Shown here piece by piece: positions 1-5,450 of a DNA stretch of 6,904 nt (positions are counted from its first letter, which is position 1; every line of letters begins with the position of its first letter). The notes beneath the pieces were generated by a model. It made no database searches and was not told the origin of the DNA. It saw only the letters and a program-made list of their open reading frames with translations. Origin of the DNA: Acidimicrobiia bacterium (GTDB lineage: Bacteria; Actinomycetota; Acidimicrobiia; Spongiisociales; UBA5794); assembly GCA_013695075.1 (NCBI GenBank), contig JACDBE010000094.1:1-6904 (forward strand), written 5' to 3'. A program made the position numbers and the translations under genes.

Positions 1-66
1 GGCAAAGCCGGCCCTCGGGCGCGCACCCTCGCCGCGCAGGCCGGGGACAGCAGAACTCTGCAGCCA

Positions 67-94
67 CCCCTCCCCGGCCTCGTTCCCCTTCCCC
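67..94 (-). other. Candidate G-quadruplex tract (minus strand)
   Basis: Four runs of four C on the plus strand (67-70, 72-75, 85-88, 91-94) give four G4 runs on the minus strand, separated by loops of 1, 9 and 2 nt. One loop is longer than the usual 7-nt search limit, and G-runs are common in DNA of this composition, so the call is tentative. It sits just upstream of the palindrome and the putative promoter of the operon, in a markedly pyrimidine-rich stretch (64-99). Confidence 0.25.
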
Positions 95-103
95 TTCTCG
101 GAG

Positions 104-135
104 AGCCCAGTGCTTGCAATTGCAAGCACTGGGCT
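104..135. promoter_or_regulatory. Perfect 32-bp palindrome, candidate operator
   Basis: The left arm AGCCCAGTGCTTGCAA (104-119) is followed with no spacer by its exact reverse complement TTGCAAGCACTGGGCT (120-135). There is no loop and no T-tract after it, which argues against an intrinsic terminator and for a site bound by a dimeric regulator. It ends on the first base of a TATGAT hexamer and lies 22 nt upstream of the first start codon, so a bound protein would block the promoter. The AT-centred core TTGCAATTGCAA is the least GC-rich stretch nearby. I do not recognise the cognate regulator family, and no regulator gene lies in the window. Confidence 0.75.
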
Positions 136-140
136 ATGAT
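114..140 (+). promoter_or_regulatory. Putative operon promoter overlapping the palindrome
   Basis: TATGAT at 135-140 matches the -10 consensus in 5 of 6 positions. TTGCAA at 114-119 matches TTGACA in 4 of 6 and would give a 15-nt spacer, which is short; other spacings give poorer -35 boxes. Initiation would fall around 146-148, right at the GGAGG ribosome site of the GNAT gene, giving a very short leader. The -35-like element lies wholly inside the palindrome, consistent with repression by occlusion. The assignment is by eye and is weaker than the palindrome itself. Confidence 0.45.
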
Positions 141-147
141 GTGGCCC

Positions 148-152
148 GGAGG
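148..152 (+). promoter_or_regulatory. Shine-Dalgarno site of the GNAT gene
   Basis: GGAGG lies 5 nt before the ATG at 158. It decides between that start and a second in-frame ATG at 164 (the protein begins Met-Asn-Met) in favour of 158. It also argues against the ATG codons at 136 and 139 upstream. Confidence 0.65.
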
Positions 153-157
153 CTTCC

Positions 158-733
158 ATGAACATGCATGTCAGCCCTGCGACCAGACCGGTGGGGTACC
201 CCACCGAGTTGGAGCTGCAGCTCACCCTCGCAGACGGCCGCGGCGTCAGCGTACGTCCCATGGTGCCCGACGACGCGTCGCTGCTGAGCCTGGAGCTGGA
301 GCGGGCCGACGCGGACACCATCTACCAGCGGTTCTTCCGCAACCCGGTGCGCTTCGACGCCGCCACCTTGGAGCACATGACCCATCTCGACTACCGGGAG
401 CGGTTGGCGGTGGCGGCGTTCACGGCCAATGACGAAGGGGTGGCCATCGCCCGCTACGAGACCGTCGAACCCGGTGACGCCGAGGTGGCCATCGTCGTCA
501 AGCCGGATTGGCGGCGCGCCGGGCTGGGCAGGGCTCTCCTCGACCTGCTGGAGCGGGCGGCCATCGCCCGCGGTGTCACCCGTTTCATCGCCGTCTACCT
601 CCCCGCCAACGAGCGCATCGTCGCCCTGTTGGGTTCGGTCGGGTTCGCCATCGACGGGATGGTCGGGGGGTTGGGTCAGGCCTCCAAGCAGCTGGTGGAT
701 GCGCCCCCACGAAGCGACGGGGGCGTCTTGTAG
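158..733 (+). CDS. GNAT-family N-acetyltransferase, Pat-like
   Basis: The 191-residue protein should transfer an acyl group from acetyl-CoA to an amine. The acetyl-CoA pyrophosphate-binding loop is visible as RRAGLG (residues 119-124, fitting R-x-x-G-x-G) on the strand/helix formed by residues 109-131 (AEVAIVVKPDW then a Leu-rich helix), and the C-terminal part has the usual N-x-R...GF pattern (Asn151, Gly162-Phe163). The N-terminal LADGRGVSVRPMVPDDA and the YQRFF segment (residues 56-60) closely resemble the acetyltransferase domain of bacterial protein lysine acetyltransferases (Pat, PatZ/YfiQ type), which modify acyl-CoA synthetases. Here there is no cyclic-nucleotide or acyl-CoA-synthetase domain, only the GNAT part. 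A GGAGG site 5 nt upstream supports the start. The permease gene follows after 10 nt, so it probably heads the operon. Substrate is unknown; a small-molecule amine acetyltransferase is an alternative. Confidence 0.85.
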   Translation: MNMHVSPATRPVGYPTELELQLTLADGRGVSVRPMVPDDASLLSLELERADADTIYQRFFRNPVRFDAATLEHMTHLDYRERLAVAAFTANDEGVAIARYETVEPGDAEVAIVVKPDWRRAGLGRALLDLLERAAIARGVTRFIAVYLPANERIVALLGSVGFAIDGMVGGLGQASKQLVDAPPRSDGGVL

Positions 734-743
734 AGTCGCCGCG

Positions 744-1682
744 ATGGCAACCACCCCTCGGCCGTCGACACAGCGGCTGTGGCCGCGACGAGGTTCGCTT
801 GGCGGCGTCGCCGCCGTCGTCGGCACCCTGGTGATCCTGGTCGTGCTGTGGGAGGGCTACAAGGTGCTGGGTAAGGCCGCCGGCGGTCTGGTCCCCTTCA
901 CCGAGATGCGGTTGCGTCCTCCCCCCGATGACCGGTCCATGCCCCATGTGTGGGACATCGTCTCCGCCATGTTCGAGCCGGCCCGCCGCCGCGGGGAGCC
1001 CTTGTTCACCGTGCTGGGGTCGGCGGCCCTGTTCACCCTGCGGGAGGCGTTTGCCGGGTTCGTCGTCGGTGGGCTGGGCGGGTTCGGGCTCGGCGTGTGG
1101 TTCGTCCGCTCCCGCCTCGCCGAGCGCGCCCTGCTGCCATACGTGGTGGCCTCGCAGACCGTCCCCATTCTGGCCATTGCCCCCATGGTGGTGATCTGGG
1201 GCGGCCGCGCCGGCCTGCCCCAGTGGACAGCGGTGGCGATCATCGCCGCCTACCTGACCTTCTATCCGGTGACCATCAACACGCTGCGCGGGCTGCGCTC
1301 GCCGGCGGCGACCGCCACCGAGCTGATGCGGTCGTACGCCGCCACCGACCGTCAGCGGCTGTGGAAGCTCCAGGTACCCGCTGCCCTGCCATACATCTTC
1401 ACCGCCCTCAAGATCTCGGCGGCGGCCAGCGTGGTGGGGGCCATCGTCGGCGAGCTGCCCACCGGTGCCTCCGATGGGCTGGGCCGGGCGTTGCTGTCGT
1501 ACTCCCAGCAGTTCACCGCCGCCCCGGAGAGGCTGTACGCCACCGTGGTGTTCTGCGGGCTGGCCGGGATCACCTTTGTGGCTGCTGTGTCGCTGCTGGA
1601 GCGACGGCTGGTGAACCCCGGAGCCCGCCAGCGGATCGAAGCCGAGGCGCCGGGGCTGATGGTGGCCGGGGCCCAGGCGTGA
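744..1682 (+). CDS. ABC transporter permease 1 (NitT/TauT-like)
   Basis: This 312-residue inner-membrane subunit of a BPD-type importer would form half of the transmembrane channel with the permease at 2497. Hydrophobic segments are seen near residues 20-38, 104-121, 133-153, 162-178, 218-236 and 265-285. The cytoplasmic EAA-type coupling loop, which docks on the ATPase, is at about 193-215 (ELMRSYAATDRQR... then VPAALPYIF); the usual Gly of that loop is Ala199. It is about 54 residues longer than its partner, largely from a longer N-terminus and a polar stretch (about residues 45-90, with a Pro-rich PPPDD) between the first two membrane segments, predicted to be outside the membrane. The open frame extends back to 429, but that part overlaps the GNAT gene in another frame; the ATG at 744 gives a short basic N-terminus before the first membrane helix. 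No clear ribosome site precedes it, so translation may be coupled to the GNAT gene ending 10 nt earlier. Confidence 0.9.
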   Translation: MATTPRPSTQRLWPRRGSLGGVAAVVGTLVILVVLWEGYKVLGKAAGGLVPFTEMRLRPPPDDRSMPHVWDIVSAMFEPARRRGEPLFTVLGSAALFTLREAFAGFVVGGLGGFGLGVWFVRSRLAERALLPYVVASQTVPILAIAPMVVIWGGRAGLPQWTAVAIIAAYLTFYPVTINTLRGLRSPAATATELMRSYAATDRQRLWKLQVPAALPYIFTALKISAAASVVGAIVGELPTGASDGLGRALLSYSQQFTAAPERLYATVVFCGLAGITFVAAVSLLERRLVNPGARQRIEAEAPGLMVAGAQA

Positions 1683-2500
1683 CCACGGCAACCACCGCCG
1701 CCGTTGGCGCTGTCGGGCTGGGCAAGGTCTTCGAGGGAACCGGCCGGCAGCGGATCGAGGCGTTGCAGGACATCGACCTGGCCATCGCCCCCGGTGAGTT
1801 CGTATCGCTGATCGGGCCCTCCGGGTGCGGCAAGAGCACCCTGCTGCGGCTGATCGGCGACCTGATCACCCCCTCCTCGGGCAGCCTGGTGGTGAACGGC
1901 AAGACCCCGCACCAGGCTCGGCTCGATCGCGACTACGGGATGGTGTTCCAGCAGGCAACGCTGCTGGAGTGGCGTTCGGTGCGGCGCAACGTCGAGCTCC
2001 CTCTGGAGCTGATCGAGCTGTCCAAGGCGGAGCGGGCGGCGCGGGCAGAGGCGATGCTCGACTTGGTGGATCTGGCCGAGTTCGCCGATCATCAGCCGTG
2101 GCAGCTGTCCGGCGGCATGCAGCAGCGGGTGGCCATCGCCAGGGCCTTGGCATTCGATCCGGCGCTGCTGTTGATGGACGAGCCCTTCGGGGCGCTCGAT
2201 GAGATGACCAGGGAGCGGATGCAGCAGGAGGTGCTGCGCATCTGGAGCCGAACCGGAAAGACCGTGGTATTCGTCACCCATTCCATCCCCGAGGCCGTGT
2301 TCCTGTCGTCGCGGGTGATGGTGATGTCCGCCCGGCCGGGTCGGATCTCGCAGGTCATCGAGGTCGGTTTGGGTGCCCGGCGTGACGACGACACCCGAGA
2401 GGATCAGCGGTTCTACGAGGCGATCACCGAGGTGCGGGAGGCGCTGCGACATCGCCAGGGCGCCGTCGGCGGCGAGCCGGTGCGGGAGGCGACGTCGTGA
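1679..2500 (+). CDS. ABC transporter ATP-binding protein (NitT/TauT-like)
   Basis: The 273-residue cytoplasmic ATPase energises the importer. Motifs in order: Walker A GPSGCGKST (46-54), Q-loop Gln91/92, ABC signature LSGGMQQR (143-150), Walker B LLLMDE (163-168) with the catalytic Glu168, D-loop GALD (171-174), and the switch His201 in VTHS. All nucleotide-binding residues are intact. Length and the lack of a long C-terminal regulatory (TOBE-like) domain fit the nitrate/sulfonate/taurine and thiamine-precursor importer group. The GTG start at 1679 overlaps the preceding permease stop as GTGA, and the reading frame upstream of it is only the shadow of the permease gene. No strong ribosome site is visible, so coupling by termination-reinitiation is likely. 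It pairs with the two permeases flanking it. Confidence 0.95.
   Translation: MTTATTAAVGAVGLGKVFEGTGRQRIEALQDIDLAIAPGEFVSLIGPSGCGKSTLLRLIGDLITPSSGSLVVNGKTPHQARLDRDYGMVFQQATLLEWRSVRRNVELPLELIELSKAERAARAEAMLDLVDLAEFADHQPWQLSGGMQQRVAIARALAFDPALLLMDEPFGALDEMTRERMQQEVLRIWSRTGKTVVFVTHSIPEAVFLSSRVMVMSARPGRISQVIEVGLGARRDDDTREDQRFYEAITEVREALRHRQGAVGGEPVREATS
2484..2489 (+). promoter_or_regulatory. Shine-Dalgarno site of permease 2
   Basis: GGGAGG inside the end of the ATPase gene lies 7 nt before the GTG at 2497. It supports that start, which overlaps the ATPase stop as GTGA. It is the only one of the three GTGA junctions here with a good ribosome site. Confidence 0.5.
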
Positions 2501-3273
2501 CCGGGTGGCGCCGGTACCTGCCGCCACTGCTGGCGTTCCCGGCTGTCATCGCCCTGTGGGAGGTCCTGGTGCGGGCCTTCGGGGTGGAGAGCTTCGTGCT
2601 GGCCCGACCCAGCGCCATCGTCTCCAGCTTCGTGGCCAACTGGCGGGTGATCCGGAGCGCCGGTGCGGCGACGCTGATCGAAGCGGTGGGCGGTCTGGCC
2701 GTAGGGGTGGTGCTCGGAGTGGCGGCGGCGCTAGCGGCGTCCCGGTGGGCCGGGGTGCGCCGGGGGCTGGTCCCCATCGCCACCGCCGCCAGCGCCATGC
2801 CCATCGTCGCCGTGGCCCCCATCATGAACCAGTGGTTCACCATCACCAGCCCGGTGTCCAAGATGATGGTGGTGGCGGTCATCGTGTTCTTCCCGGTGAT
2901 GATCAACACGGTGCGCGGGCTCAGCGAGGTGGACCCCGGGCAGCTCGAGCTGATGCAGTCGCTGGCGTCGCCGCCGCGGCGCATCCTCACCGGGGTGCGC
3001 ATCCCCTCGGCGATGCCGTACTTCTTCAGCGCCCTCAAGGTGGCCTCGGCGCTGGCGCTGATCGGCGCCATCGTCGCCGAGTACTTCGGGGGCCCGCAGG
3101 ATGTGCTCGGCCAGTACATCATCAACCGGGCCAACCTGTTCGCGTTCCCCGACGCCTGGGCGGCGATCCTGGTGGCCTCGTTCATCGGGATTGGCTTGTA
3201 CCTGGTGGTCTCGGCGATCGAGCGGCTGGTGATGCCGTGGCACGTGTCGATGCGCACCGGCGGCCCGCCATGA
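2497..3273 (+). CDS. ABC transporter permease 2 (NitT/TauT-like)
   Basis: This 258-residue membrane protein has a typical length for the family and six predicted membrane segments near residues 9-27, 59-81, 92-109, 121-137, 177-195 and 221-241. The EAA-type coupling loop is at about 151-172 (ELMQSLASPPRR... then IPSAMPYFF), with Ala157 in place of the common Gly, as in permease 1. The segment MPIVAVAPI (101-109) and the INTVRGL motif (136-142) parallel QTVPILAIAPM and INTLRGL in permease 1, so the two are distant paralogues that should assemble as a heterodimer. The GTG start overlaps the ATPase stop and has a GGGAGG site. The binding-protein gene follows after a 95-nt gap. Confidence 0.92.
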   Translation: MTGWRRYLPPLLAFPAVIALWEVLVRAFGVESFVLARPSAIVSSFVANWRVIRSAGAATLIEAVGGLAVGVVLGVAAALAASRWAGVRRGLVPIATAASAMPIVAVAPIMNQWFTITSPVSKMMVVAVIVFFPVMINTVRGLSEVDPGQLELMQSLASPPRRILTGVRIPSAMPYFFSALKVASALALIGAIVAEYFGGPQDVLGQYIINRANLFAFPDAWAAILVASFIGIGLYLVVSAIERLVMPWHVSMRTGGPP

Positions 3274-3368
3274 GCCGCGGTTGGGATGGGGAGGTAGGTC
3301 GCCGGTCGGTACCGGTGACGGTAAGGCAGGCCGGCGAGGTCCGGCACCAACAAGGGAGAAGAGAGCAC
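3274..3368 (+). other. Leader region of the binding-protein gene
   Basis: This is one of two sizeable gaps in the gene block. It contains the short palindrome CGGTACCG within GGTCGGTACCGGTGACGG, several CCGG-containing repeats that could pair with one another, and a purine-rich ribosome site at its end. I see no convincing -10/-35 pair and no conserved core of a thiamine pyrophosphate riboswitch, which was worth checking given the binding-protein family. It may hold an internal promoter or RNA structure that sets the higher expression usual for binding proteins. Confidence 0.3.
3352..3358 (+). promoter_or_regulatory. Ribosome site of the binding-protein gene
   Basis: AAGGGAG, continuing as a purine run to 3365, precedes the ATG at 3369 by about 10 nt. 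It fixes that start rather than the much longer open frame reaching back into permease 2. The translated product from here begins with a proper lipoprotein signal. Confidence 0.6.
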
Positions 3369-4499
3369 ATGACGACTTGGAGACGATCCGGGCGATGGTT
3401 TGCCGTGCTGGCCGCCACCGTGGTGCTGGCGGCCGCCTGTGGCGGTGACGACACCGAGGGCGCCGGCGACACCACAGCGACGGAGTGCGACAGCCTCGAC
3501 GAGGTGCGACTGCAGCTGCAGTGGGTGGCCCAATCGCAGTTTGCCGGCTACTTCGCCGCCCTCGACGAGGGCATGTATGAGGACGAATGCCTCGACGTGA
3601 CCATCCTGGAGGGTGCCGTCGACATCGTGCCCCAGCAGGTGCTGGCCACCGGGGGCGCCGAGTTCGCCCTTGCCTGGGTGCCCAAGGCGTTGGTGTCGTG
3701 TCAGGCCGGCGCCGACATCGTCAACATCGCCCAGGTGTTCGAGCGGTCGGGAACCCTAATGGTGTCGTTCGCAGATAGCGGGATCACCTCGGTGGAGGAC
3801 TTCGCCGGCAGGAACGTGGGCAACTGGGGGTTCGGCAACGAGTTCGAGCTGACGGCGGCGATCGCCGAGGCCGGACTGACCGACTCGGTGACGCTGGTGG
3901 CCCAGGACTTCACCATGAACGCCTTGTTGAACGGTGAGATCGACGTCGCCGAGGCGATGACCTACAACGAGTACGCCCAGGTGCTGGAGGCGGTGAACCC
4001 GGACACCGGCGAGCTGTACCAACCCGAGGAACTCAACGTCGTCGACTTCAACGACGTGGGTACCGCCATGTTGCAGGATGCGGTGTGGGCCGAAGCGGCG
4101 TGGCTGGCCGACAACGAGGACATCGCCGAGCGCTTCCTGCGAGCCTCTTTCCGCGGTTGGGTGTTCTGCCGGGACAACTTCGACGCCTGTGTGGAGCACG
4201 TCCTCAACAACGGGTCGACTCTGGGCGAGAGCCATCAGCGTTGGCAGCTCAACGAGATCAACGCCCTCATCTGGCCGGCCACCAACGGGATCGGGGTGAT
4301 GAACGTGCCGCTGTGGGACCAGACGGTGGACGTGGCCACCAGCCAGATCCCCGACCTTGCGGGTGTCGACATCGGTCCCGACGCCTACCGCACCGACCTG
4401 GCCGAGGCGGCGACGGCGGCCCTGGAGGAGGAGGGCCTCGACGTCACCGGCGAGGGATGGGAACGGATCGACGTCGAGCTGGTCGAGGGGGGCGCCTGA
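3369..4499 (+). CDS. NMT1/THI5-like ABC substrate-binding lipoprotein
   Basis: The 376-residue extracytoplasmic receptor would deliver ligand to the importer encoded just upstream. A signal peptide with Arg5, Arg6 and Arg9, a hydrophobic core (residues 10-23) and lipobox AAAC puts the lipid-modified cysteine at Cys24, followed by a Gly/Asp/Thr-rich linker to about residue 39. The mature domain opens with LQLQWVAQSQFAGYFAALDE (47-66), the hallmark of the NMT1/THI5-like family, and carries VPQQVLATGGAEFALAW (87-103), GNWGFGNEFE (151-160) and AEAMTYNEYAQVLEA (194-208). Family members bind thiamine-pyrimidine precursors, riboflavin, or other aromatic or pyrimidine-like compounds. With beta-ureidopropionase and a beta-amino acid transaminase downstream, a pyrimidine or its breakdown product is the best guess. 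Five further cysteines (40, 74, 111, 267, 274) are present in this exported protein. The family is clear, the ligand is not. Confidence 0.92.
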   Translation: MTTWRRSGRWFAVLAATVVLAAACGGDDTEGAGDTTATECDSLDEVRLQLQWVAQSQFAGYFAALDEGMYEDECLDVTILEGAVDIVPQQVLATGGAEFALAWVPKALVSCQAGADIVNIAQVFERSGTLMVSFADSGITSVEDFAGRNVGNWGFGNEFELTAAIAEAGLTDSVTLVAQDFTMNALLNGEIDVAEAMTYNEYAQVLEAVNPDTGELYQPEELNVVDFNDVGTAMLQDAVWAEAAWLADNEDIAERFLRASFRGWVFCRDNFDACVEHVLNNGSTLGESHQRWQLNEINALIWPATNGIGVMNVPLWDQTVDVATSQIPDLAGVDIGPDAYRTDLAEAATAALEEEGLDVTGEGWERIDVELVEGGA

Positions 4500-4530
4500 G
4501 CCGCGTCTTACGGGTAGCGACGGTCCCCGA

Positions 4531-4562
4531 GGCACCGGCTCCGGGGGCCGCGGCGTGGTGCC
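4531..4562 (+). other. Candidate RNA hairpin between receptor and enzyme genes
   Basis: GGCACC (4531-4536) pairs with GGTGCC (4557-4562). The 20-nt interior is very GC-rich and contains a further GGC/GCC pairing (4537-4539 with 4547-4549). No T-tract follows, so it is not a classical intrinsic terminator. It lies in the 108-nt gap between the binding-protein stop and the amidohydrolase start (4500-4607). A role in 3'-end stabilisation of the upstream mRNA or partial attenuation is possible. Such pairings arise easily at this GC content. Confidence 0.35.
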
Positions 4563-4596
4563 GCCGCTAGCGTGCCCTCACAACCAGAGACGACAG

Positions 4597-4602
4597 AAGG
4601 AG
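4597..4602 (+). promoter_or_regulatory. Shine-Dalgarno site of the ureidopropionase gene
   Basis: AAGGAG lies 5 nt before the ATG at 4608. It decides for this start over an in-frame upstream ATG-like start at 4572 (GTG), which would add 12 residues unlike the family. It is the strongest ribosome site in the window. Confidence 0.75.
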
Positions 4603-4607
4603 CGGTC

Positions 4608-5450
4608 ATGGCCAATGTGTTGCGAGCGGCCATCGTGCAGACCGCCTGGACCGGCGACGTCGAATCGATGATCGACAAGCACGTCGACTACGCCCGCCAG
4701 GCGGCCGAACAGGGCGCCCAGGCGATGTGCTTCCAAGAGCTGTTCTACGGCCCATACTTCTGCCAGGTGCAGGACGATGAGCACTTCTCGCTGGCCGAGC
4801 CCATCCCCGACGGGCCTACCACGCAGCGGATGATGGCCCTGGCCAAGGAGACCGGGATGGTGCTGTTCGTACCCATCTTCGAGAAGGAGGACGACGGCCT
4901 CTACTACAACACCGCCGCCGTCATCGACGCCGACGGCACCTACCTGGGCAAGTACCGCAAGACCCACATCCCCCAGGTGGCCGGGTTCTGGGAGAAGTAT
5001 TACTTCCGGCCGGGCAACACCGGCTATCCCGTCTTCGACACCGCCATGGGGAGGCTGGGGATCTACATCTGTTACGACCGGCACTTCCCCGAGGGCTGGC
5101 GGGCGTTGGGTCTCCAGGGCGCCAAGGTTGTGTTCAACCCGTCGGCCACCAGCCGCGGGCTGTCGATGTACCTGTGGAAGCTGGAGCAGCCGGCGTCGGC
5201 GGTGGCCAACGAGTACTTCATCGGCGCCATCAACCGGGTGGGCAAGGAGCCGCTGGGGGACAACGACTTCTACGGGTCGTCGTACTTCGTTGACCCACGG
5301 GGCCAGTTCGTCGGCGAACCAGCGTCCGACACCGACGAGGAGTTGGTGGTACGCGACCTCGACCTCGACATGATCGACGCGGTGCGCAAGACCTGGGCCT
5401 TCTACCGCGACCGGCGGCCCGATGCCTACGGCTCGCTGGTGTCCCCGTGA
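4608..5450 (+). CDS. Beta-ureidopropionase (nitrilase superfamily)
   Basis: The 280-residue cytoplasmic amidohydrolase is predicted to hydrolyse N-carbamoyl-beta-alanine (or N-carbamoyl-beta-aminoisobutyrate) to the beta-amino acid, CO2 and NH3, the third step of reductive pyrimidine breakdown. The nitrilase triad is complete: Glu44 (in FQELFYGPYF), Lys118 (in GKYRKTHIP) and nucleophile Cys155 (in IYICYDRHFPE), with the second conserved Glu at 129. FNPSAT after the nucleophile and FYGSSYFVDPRG near residues 221-232 resemble eukaryotic UPB1. N-carbamoylputrescine amidases usually have a CWDQWFPE-type nucleophile motif instead, so that reading is less likely but not excluded. Eukaryotic enzymes carry an extra N-terminal region absent here. 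A strong AAGGAG site fixes the start. The transaminase gene overlaps its stop by 4 nt, linking the two activities tightly. Confidence 0.85.
   Translation: MANVLRAAIVQTAWTGDVESMIDKHVDYARQAAEQGAQAMCFQELFYGPYFCQVQDDEHFSLAEPIPDGPTTQRMMALAKETGMVLFVPIFEKEDDGLYYNTAAVIDADGTYLGKYRKTHIPQVAGFWEKYYFRPGNTGYPVFDTAMGRLGIYICYDRHFPEGWRALGLQGAKVVFNPSATSRGLSMYLWKLEQPASAVANEYFIGAINRVGKEPLGDNDFYGSSYFVDPRGQFVGEPASDTDEELVVRDLDLDMIDAVRKTWAFYRDRRPDAYGSLVSP

Noticed and set aside
50..61. Short inverted repeat GCAGA-AC-TCTGC
   Set aside because: Only 5-bp arms and no positional relation to a promoter; expected by chance.
1..103. Possible end of an upstream gene or start of a divergent gene
   Set aside because: Frame 1 is open from the edge, and a GTG-led minus-strand frame exists, but neither translation resembles a protein and the stretch is too short to judge.
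104..135. Palindrome as an intrinsic terminator of an upstream gene
   Set aside because: There is no loop and no T-tract on either side, and it overlaps a -10-like hexamer. An operator explains it better.
429..743. Upstream extension of permease 1
   Set aside because: It overlaps the GNAT gene in another frame and gives Ser/Pro/Trp-rich nonsense. The ATG at 744 precedes a normal first membrane segment.
585..1691. Long open frame on the minus strand (368 codons) opposite the GNAT and permease genes
   Set aside because: Its translation is rich in Gly, His, Arg, Pro and Gln with no domain pattern, typical of the antisense of GC-rich coding DNA. The plus strand here encodes clear protein families.
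1352..2527. Minus-strand open frame (391 codons) opposite the ATPase gene
   Set aside because: Low-complexity composition without motifs. The opposite strand holds all ABC ATPase motifs in order.
2373..3368. Plus-strand upstream extension of the binding-protein frame
   Set aside because: The region is already coded in other frames by the ATPase end and permease 2. The true start is the ATG at 3369, with a ribosome site and a lipoprotein signal.
3274..3368. TPP riboswitch upstream of the THI5-like receptor gene
   Set aside because: The conserved CTGAGA and ACCTGATC-type core segments are not present.
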